Shown here in pieces: positions 56,701 through 64,000 of a DNA stretch of 64,000 bases (position 1 is its first letter; every line of letters starts with the position of its first letter). The position numbers and the translations under genes are program-made. The stretch covers positions 18,306,040-18,370,039 of the forward strand of contig NC_045145.1 of NCBI RefSeq assembly GCF_008831285.2, in the 5' to 3' direction. The notes under the pieces are model-generated. The model saw only the letters and a program-made list of their open reading frames with translations. It ran no database searches and was not told the origin of the DNA. This DNA comes from Nymphaea colorata. Taxonomy: Eukaryota > Streptophyta > Magnoliopsida > Nymphaeales > Nymphaeaceae.

Positions 56701-59571
56701 TAATTTTTCTTTGCAGTGTAATTTTTTTCCATTTTTACTTATTTTTATTTGTATTGATCGTAATGTTTGATGCATTTTGTATTTTTGTGATTGTAGCTGT
56801 GAAAATGTCAACGAATGCATGTTGTTTGATGGTTCTCTTCTTTCATTCTTTGAATCCTGACAATAGGTGATCAGCACTGCAAGGACATGCAACTGTATCT
56901 TGATTGTCCTTGATGCCATAAAGCCAATAACTCACAAGCGTCTGATAGAGAAAGAACTTGAAGGATTTGGCATAAGGTACTAAAATCTGCTCTCTTGTCC
57001 TGCCTTTTGTTGTTTTTGACATTTGTTTGAGAAGTGTGATCACAAGTATTTTTCTGGTGTAAGCTTAAAGAAAGAAACCTTACTGGCAAACAATTGAGCA
57101 GAGGTTCGAGAAACGAGCAGTATATTTGTGGTGCAAACCTAAAAAAGGAACTCTCAATTCCAAAGGAGTTGTGTCGAGGTTCAAACATTATTAATGCTGA
57201 CAGTAGCTAAAACAAAGAATTTTAAGGCTAAAAGTTTATGATATAAACAAAAATGAAATATCTTAAAATAGGTGCCAAACAAACAAAACATGGGTTTAGC
57301 TTTGGAGAGAGATTGAACATGAAAAATCTTAAATGTAAAAGTATTGACCTTTTTACAGGTTGATCTTCCTGAGTACTCTTTGGGTCAAAGGTTGACTCTG
57401 AAGATCTACCATTGAATACAATTTCAGGACAGCTGTAAATGATATAAAATAGTTGCTCCTAGTCTTGCCATTAATTTGACTTCAGGGGATATGCATCTGT
57501 CTCTAGTTGCTTAATGTAGCAGCTGGGTTATTTATTCCCCTTCCCTCCTGTTTTTTGTGTTTTACTTAAATTGAATTCATGTAGCTTATCATTTTGTTTC
57601 TCTTGAGGTGACACATGCTGTTTCCACCCCTGAATTGCAGATTAAACAAGGAGCCACCAAATTTGACCTTCAGGAAGAAGGATAAGGGTGGAATAAGTCT
57701 CACATCAACAGTTGCAACCTCCCATCTGGACCTCGAAACTGTGAAAGCCATCTGTGGGGAATATAGAATTCATAATGCTGATATCTCTCTTCGCTATGAT
57801 GCTACTGTTGATGACCTTATAGATGTAATTGAGGGTAGCAGAATATATACACCTTGCATTTATGTTGTTAACAAGATTGACCAAATAACTGTTGAGGAGT
57901 TAGAGATCTTGGACAAACTTCCTCATTATTGTCCTGTGAGGTAATCATCTTATCTAGTACTCTGAACTATTTACAAGAAACATGATATGTCATGCTTATT
58001 CTTTCTGTGATTAATGCACAAAAACTACACTTTCTCTAAGTGCTGGAAACATTTATGCGAAATTAAAGCTTTATTAGAAATGATAATTGTATTTCAGTAA
58101 ATAAATTGTTTTTCATTCTGGACTTATTTCTTCTTCTTATGATAGTCTATGGTGGCTTTTCTTCCATAACATTTGAAATTCTCTTTTCTTAATATGAATG
58201 CTGGAGGTTTCCCTTAAAAAATTTGTATGCTTCTGTTGTGTTGTTTTGTACTCCGAACAAAAAGATGTGAGTTTGTGCTGCTAAACTCTTCTGGGGTTCT
58301 AAAATTTGTGGACAATCCAACAGTACATGCCTCTTTTGATGATAAATCTCTTATGTATAAGAATTCGATCTTGTGTTTATATGTGTCTGCTGCTTTTTGA
58401 TCTTGTCTCTGTCTTATAGCCAGTTCAGCTTTTGAAGCAGTTCAATGTTTGCTAATGTTTCCTCTATAGAATATTGGTAACATGCTTGCTTGCCGTTGTT
58501 GCGAAGATAGACCCCATCTAGTTTGTTATTTTTCGTCTTTGTGGTTGGGTGGGTATTCAGGTGGCAGCAAAGAGGTTACATATGAGTCATATTTTTTCTG
58601 CAAGATGTCAAATGTATTTCTTTGTCCGAGGTCTTGCTTTGTGCCATGTGCGTAATCCCCTGATTATCATGGTCAATCATGTTTCTACATGCATGGGTTT
58701 GCTTTATAAGTTGTGTCTCAGCTACGATGTCTGTTGCCTCTCAACTCTTGGTGTCACTTCTAACTGCTGCCATCCATGCTCATTATCAGCCGTTGGCCAC
58801 TGTTCTTTTTGTGCTGCATTGTTGGTGCTTTACAGTAATATGATGAATGCCTTACTACAGTGTTTCTTCAGAATCTCCCCTAATGTGTAAATGTGATTAT
58901 TCTCTATCATGTGCTGCAGATTGTCGTGAAAAATTGTGCCTTCAGTTGATAAATCAACTGTGATGAACTTGTTATAATTACATTCTTGTGTAGTTACTCC
59001 TATGGGAAACAATATTGTTGGTTGGTTGATCATGATTATGAATCTCAGTGCTCAGCAAATGCTCATTATTCTGAAACAGTGCACACCTAGAATGGAATCT
59101 TGATGGTCTACTTGAGAAGATATGGGAATATCTAGACTTGACTCGCATATATACAAAACCAAAAGGGATGAATCCAGACTATGATGACCCTGTAATCTTG
59201 TCATCTAAGAGAAGGACCGTGGAGGACTTCTGCACTAGAATCCACAAAGATATGGTGAAGCAATTCAAATAGTAAGTTGCAAGTATATGATGACATTTTA
59301 TGTGCTTTGTTACTGTTTAATTTGCTCGCTAGAAGTATTATGGTTTCTTTAACATTTCTCTATGTAATTTTTCAGTGCGTTGGTTTGGGGATCTAGTGTG
59401 AAGCACAAGCCGCAAAGGGTTGGCAAGGTTATGCATCCTTTCTATGCTGTTGGTGAACAGTTCAGGTTTCAATGGATGGTTTGAATTCATGATTGACAGG
59501 CTTGTTCATTATGGACACAGGAACATGAGCTTGAAGATGAGGACGTTGTTCAGATAATTAAGAAGGTTTAA
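53739..59571 (+). CDS. DRG1: DRG1-type developmentally regulated GTP-binding protein, 10 exons, 369 aa
   Basis: DRG proteins are OBG/DRG-clade GTPases found in all eukaryotes, cytosolic and associated with translating ribosomes through DFRP partners. Exons: 53739-53780, 54546-54599, 54780-54956, 55716-55787, 56205-56264, 56867-56976, 57641-57940, 59080-59271, 59376-59427, 59521-59571; total 1110 nt, in frame. An N-terminal helical segment ([20 protein letters not shown]) precedes G1 GFPSVGKST at 72-80, the G2 region [11 protein letters not shown] at 95-105, G3 DLPG at 118-121, G4 NKID at 249-252 and G5 SAH at 272-274. A TGS domain follows from about 293 and ends with [15 protein letters not shown]. 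The sequence is of the DRG1 rather than the DRG2 type (LNKEPPN, GGISL, SAHLEWN). Intron 2 ends in the unusual acceptor TTAAAAG. Confidence 0.96.
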
Positions 59572-60537
59572 TCCAATGGGATAAATTTCAAGAAGCATTT
59601 CCAGGTGAACCTTGACACTGTCTTTGGTTTTAGTGAGGAGAGCGGGACGTTTGTCTCAGAATCAGCAGATGGTATTTTTCTTCTTCTGTTGCTTCTTATG
59701 TTTTATGTGATAATTGTCCTTGTTCAGCTTATAGGTTTAATGAACCTAAGCTTGTATAACTAGCCTAGTTTGCAAGTTCAGGTCCTCTGGTCATTTGTTT
59801 TGCATTGTGTAGAACTGGTGGGACGCTACATGCTGAAATAGATATTGGTTTGTCTTACTATCTTTCAGGTAGTAAGCATGGTGACTTTTGTGGACTGCTG
59901 CGGCTATAGAATAGTGAAACTTGAGGCATGTCTGCAATGTTACAAAGTTTCAGTTGTAATTATTTTTGTTCTTTTAGTTTAAGATACATTAGCGGTGAGA
60001 AGTTTTATGAGGATGGTCAAATGAGATAATCCAGACGTCAAACAGGATCATCGTGCGAGTTAATTATGAATGACATTTTAGCCTTCTGATCTCTATTGAT
60101 TGCTCTCGGGAACATGAGTATTCTCTAGAACCCCACGCTGAGGAACTAGGAGAATATGAGAGCTTGATCTAGCTGTATCACTATTGAGCATTATATCCAG
60201 CTACAGCGATGTTTCTGGGATGATTGAATCTAAATATGGATCGGATAATTTCTTAAGTAACAAGCATGTATCTGGAACATATATAATGGACAAAACGGAC
60301 TTTGAAGGGACTTGACTCTAAATGCAACAAAATTATGTTACAAATGTGTTGTTTCACATTGGACTAAACAACTGTACTCTGAGATTCATCATCAAAAGAT
60401 TATCATTCAGTGGTCAGGAAAATCGGCTGACGTGGTTGACTGAGACGGATAAACAGGTGGTACGTTCTCCAGACGGTGGAAGCGGCAAGAAAACCTGCCT
60501 CTAAATTTTTGAGTTGCGAGTGGCTGAGGAACTTCCA

Positions 60538-60540
<3 letters not shown>

Positions 60541-60634
<94 letters not shown>

Positions 60635-60652
60635 GAGAGAGAGAGAGAGATA
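60541..60652. repeat. CA/TA/GA compound microsatellite
   Basis: ACACACAC, then about 41 TA units, then about seven GA units, in the DRG1 3' flank. Confidence 0.9.
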
Positions 60653-61541
60653 GAAGCTGATATTTCAATCTTCTGACCAGCCACTGGCCGGCGAATGCGC
60701 AGGAAATGGCCGGTTTAATAAAAGGGATAATGTCCCATTGTCCCTACCATGTCAACTATGGTGATGGTTAATGAGGAAGACCAAATCCGGTGCATCACAT
60801 CCTTGTCATGAGCCACCACAGCAGATAACCGTCCATGACAAAGCATCCCCGTCAAAGTATAAAGTCTCCCAAGTGGCGACATATAAGGCCTGTTTTAAAT
60901 GACCTCATGCTATATGGATGGTCTGAAACCGCATGCCGGTTCAACCTTCATCACGATTGACTGCATTTTCATACGACCTGGTGTCGGAAAGTAAAGCCTT
61001 CGGTAAAAAGGCTGAGAAATTTTATTCTGGAAATGCATCCCAAAATCCCAACAATTTTCAAAAGGTTGACTGGGACAGACATTCAAACAAACACCAGCCT
61101 TCCTGATCATCTAAAGGTTTGGGTAAACGGAAATTTATTGAAATAGATGTCACCATTCCAAGATTTCCACCAGTAAGATTACATACGCGAGTGACAGGGA
61201 AAGCGAACTTTAGAAGTCATATAACTCTCGGAAATTATCCTTTTGTCCAATCATTCCATTAATTTGTTTCAGATTTCAACTCTTCTTTCCGGTGTTCAAA
61301 AAAGAATTTGGGGATCAGTCTGGACAAGGAAATTTGCAAGCAGGAAACTCCTGCAACTTTGACCGATCAAGTTCACGAATTCCAGCTGTTCACATGCACC
61401 TTCACAAAATGGCACCCAGTTGTATCTGTTTCTCTTATTCACAAGTTTGGGCTATTGGCAGCTGTCAAATTATGCCAAGAAACGCGCCGGGTTCTCTTTG
61501 AACTCTTAAACGCTTCGACGTCAAGCCCTTTTTAGCCCAAC

Positions 61542-61681
61542 TCTGACGAGAGCGCTTTCTACCAGTCAGAATTTTTGAGTTACCAAGAAAGTTTATCTTT
61601 TCAAAATTTAAAATCTGACCAGAGCGCTTTCTACAAGTTAGAACTTTTGTGTAACCAAGAAAGTTTATCTGTTCAAAATGT
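61542..61681. repeat. Tandem duplication, about 70 bp x 2
   Basis: TCTGACGAGAGCGCTTTCTA with CCAGTCAGAATTTTTG, then ACCAAGAAAGTTTATCT and TTTCAAAAT (about 61542-61608) recurs with a few changes at 61612-61681. Confidence 0.85.
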
Positions 61682-61689
61682 ACTCGGTC

Positions 61690-61815
61690 GTCTGATAAAG
61701 TAAGGATGAAGAAACAGCCGATTGAAGATATAGCAGAACAGATATCTTACATCTGGCGAGTCATTTGGAGCGAGTATTGGAACTTCCACCTCTTGCTGTT
61801 GCTGCTGATGACAAC
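61690..61815 (-). pseudogene. Partial duplicate of NOI/RIN4-like exon 2 end
   Basis: On the minus strand this reads HQQQQQEVEVPILAPNDSPD followed by a GTAAGA donor-like site, closely matching HHQQQQQQQIELPMHAPNGS and PS plus GTAAGA of the intact gene at 62209-62280. Intron sequence after the donor is also shared (near 61706-61735 against 62163-62200). The NOI motif and a downstream last exon are absent from this copy, so it is a fragment, or at most an alternative exon. Confidence 0.7.
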
Positions 61816-62080
61816 GATGACAAGTCACCAAGAAATTCCTTTTTTTTTCTTGAAAGAACTTACAAAAGAACACCACCCAGAAAAGGAAACGTGTTTTCCA
61901 GTAAATGCTCAACGGTCCATAGCAATTTTCTCCCAAAAAACCACGAGATTTTTTTTTTTTTTTTTTGAGCAATGATAGATGTACAAACAAAATCAAACTC
62001 CGCAGCTTCTCCATTTAAGTAAAAAGATGTAAAATGCTACCAAGAACACTGATACAACGCTATATCAAGTCCAATAAAAG

Positions 62081-63535
62081 TCACGCGCTTACGCAACAGG
62101 TGAAGCAGCTCAGTATCTTCTTCCTCCTCTGCAGAACCAACAAAAGTTATGAACAATCTAATAAAGAAGGACGACGAAACAGCTAACTGAACATATGACA
62201 TATCTTACACTTGGTGAGCCATTTGGAGCGTGCATTGGAAGTTCTATTTGCTGCTGCTGCTGCTGCTGATGATGATGATGATCATGAGATTTGTGATCGT
62301 TTTTGCCATCATGCCGCTGGGGATTGGCAAGCTCTTCTTCATTGCCGATACTGGCTCTTGAAATGTCTTTCTTATTCTGCTTCCTAGACTCTCTAATCTT
62401 TGAGAAGTCCATGGAGTAGTCAGGCATATTACCGTTTCCATCCCATGCTCCGAATTGTGGAATAGACATCCAAGCATTTTTCTGCGGAACATTTCACAGT
62501 GCCCAAAGGATTAGTAAGATTCGTACGAGTTTTGCTATCAAGTAGAACAAATAATGTGTGGCATCAGTAACAGGAAAGCAGCTTAATTCACATGAATACA
62601 GTTTCTTGAGAATCATCTCCCTAAAATCCCCAAACGTTGAACAAATTTTGGTTCCTTGAATGCAAAAAAAAAAAAAACATATATATATATATATACAGTC
62701 GAAAAATCATTCTGCATCACAGATTTACAACGAATAATAAAACAAAAACAGAACCCAATGTTAGAGAAGTCAAAGTATGCATGTGACAGACCCAAAATAC
62801 AGGTTCTCTTCACATGAAGAGACCAAACAAGGATGAGGTTGGTGTCAGCTTCCGAGCTATTTCAATAGCTAGGAACAGCCAATTTTATCAACATAGGTCC
62901 ATAAGAATCATTCTTCCCCAGCCCACAGATCCCAAAAGGTTCTGTTTCAGCATTTCTCCTCTCCCATGAAATCACAAGTAAAGACTAATGGATCAAGCTT
63001 TCTATCGTACCCGTATTTTACACACCAGATAAGCTATAAAAGTAGGGGGCATCAAAACGCAAACACAGGCAAATGGTACCGTTGTCGTGAACGGGAAACC
63101 ATTTCAGAGTCCACAGAGTAGGAACACAAGCATGGTTATGGTTACCCACAAACGTTCACCACTTCAGGCCAGCGTTCAACAGACGGACAGAGAGAGGCTT
63201 ACTAATAAAGATCTAGAATCTTGAAAATAAGTCCACTACAAAGGACACAGAGTAGCTAAGGTGAATCAAAAGGCACCCATCAAAAGTTGCTTCGAGTTTC
63301 ATGCCAAGCTCCAGAAAGAGAGTATTTGTCGAGGTCTTTGGACAGCAGGAGGCCACCGAGCATCTCGAAACTTGGACAGAAGTCCATTTCAGTGGCGAGG
63401 CTGACCGTAAACGAAAAATTGATAAACCACCCAAAAAATTTACAACTACAAATCATCCAACACTCGACCTGGAGCAAATTGAAAGGGACAAGAAAAGAAG
63501 GCACCAAGGATCTTCACCTCCTTCTGGTCATCCAT
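62081..63535 (-). CDS. NOI/RIN4-like protein, 3 exons, 112 aa
   Basis: RIN4/NOI proteins are small membrane-tethered plant proteins; RIN4 itself is a regulator of basal immunity targeted by bacterial effectors. Exons in transcript order: 63518-63535, 62209-62481, 62081-62128; total 339 nt, in frame. The first exon codes only MDDQKE. The NOI motif IPQFGAWDGN...YSMDFSKIR lies at 13-36. Residues 72-84 form a His/Gln run, and the C terminus RRKKILSCFTCCVSA (98-112) has a basic stretch and three cysteines, the usual acylation/membrane anchor of this family. The short exon 1 was chosen because its GAG-GTGAAG donor joins the CGCAG acceptor in phase and gives a family-like N terminus; an ATG at exon 2 codon 5 (MSIPQF) is an alternative start. 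Intron 1 is 1036 bases. Confidence 0.85.
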
Positions 63536-63626
63536 GGCAAGCTCAAATCTTTGGTTGAAACAGCTTCAGGCTCAACAAATCTCAAGAAGATTTCCCCTTC
63601 TGCAAACTCAAAAGAAAAACAGACAC

Positions 63627-63658
<32 letters not shown>

Positions 63659-64000
63659 CTGCAGTGGCCCTTGCTCAGCTGGGGAAGGTCAGATATATGC
63701 CTTTTGCTCCCTTCCCTCTCCCCACCGCGTCGTTTTCATTCTTGGTGTCATCGCTAAGACTAAGTTTCCAAAATTACCCTCGTCTTAAATCGTTCGGTTT
63801 CTTCTTCAACCAGACTGCTCATTAATTGCCACCTGCTTGAATCGAGAACATCAGGTGCCAACTGCCAGTGTCCTTCGATTATAATAACCAGCCGTGAATT
63901 CTGAGTTCATGTTAGGCACTTATTCCACCCTTAGTTGGACAACTCAATCATTCATAATGATGCCAAACTTGGTTTCAAAATATAATTGAGATGAAAAAGT
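63536..64000 (-). promoter_or_regulatory. Upstream region of the NOI/RIN4-like gene
   Basis: It holds the presumed 5' UTR and promoter. A GA repeat (CT on the transcribed strand) at about 63630-63658 lies 95-125 bases upstream of the start codon, a position where CT-rich leaders are common in plant genes. No clear TATA box was found. Confidence 0.4.

Larger units (their letters stand above)
59572..62080. other. Convergent intergenic region, DRG1 / NOI-RIN4-like
   Basis: It contains the DRG1 3' UTR, a large TA/GA microsatellite, a roughly 70-bp tandem duplication and a partial copy of the neighbouring NOI-type gene. No additional intact gene is supported. Confidence 0.5.

Noticed and set aside
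58549..58890. 113-codon Cys-rich frame on the plus strand
   Set aside because: It falls inside DRG1 intron 7 between well-supported exons; no recognisable domain and no conservation evidence.

Overview
The window is nuclear DNA of a flowering plant. It has spliceosomal genes with GT-AG introns, two precursors with plastid-type leaders (an ABC1-like kinase and shikimate kinase), a CYP78A cytochrome P450, a cell-wall GH3 beta-xylosidase and a NOI/RIN4-like protein. Introns are long, AT-rich and full of microsatellites, tandem duplications and transposon remains, so the genome is repeat-rich with large introns. The species cannot be named from the sequence. The contrast between the GC-rich P450 exon and the AT-rich introns would fit a monocot, magnoliid or early-diverging angiosperm, but this is only an impression.

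Layout. (1) 85-717 (+): last exon of a CYP78A-type P450. (2) 2570-22421 (+): a 21-exon ABC1-family atypical kinase gene; the exons join in frame to 728 codons plus stop. Its introns hold a broken Ty3/gypsy element, a LINE-like insertion with a 15-bp target duplication, a MITE and several old tandem duplications. (3) 23567-31677 (-): a 10-exon shikimate kinase gene (303 aa), convergent with the ABC1 kinase; its first intron carries a decayed Ty1/copia fragment. (4) About 32.3-45.9 kb: gene-poor, with microsatellites, an 81-bp tandem array, a 531-bp hAT-like non-autonomous element with an 8-bp target duplication, MITE-like elements, a cluster of CACGTG boxes and a decayed U6 snRNA copy. (5) 46013-52156 (+): a 7-exon GH3 beta-D-xylosidase (775 aa) with a clear TATA box; its first intron appears to use a GC donor. 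(6) 53739-59571 (+): a 10-exon DRG1-type GTPase (369 aa). (7) 62081-63535 (-): a 3-exon NOI/RIN4-like gene (112 aa), convergent with DRG1, with a partly duplicated exon region downstream.

The genes do not form a pathway cluster. They are ordinary single plant genes: hormone-like or growth P450, plastid kinase, plastid aromatic amino acid synthesis, cell wall hydrolysis, translation-linked GTPase, and membrane or immunity scaffold. I rebuilt exon boundaries by hand from splice sites, reading frame and remembered family conservation; in all five complete models the summed exon length is an exact multiple of three. I found no new multi-gene system. The most notable items are atypical splice sites, TE insertions with visible target duplications, and the partial duplication beside the NOI/RIN4-like gene.
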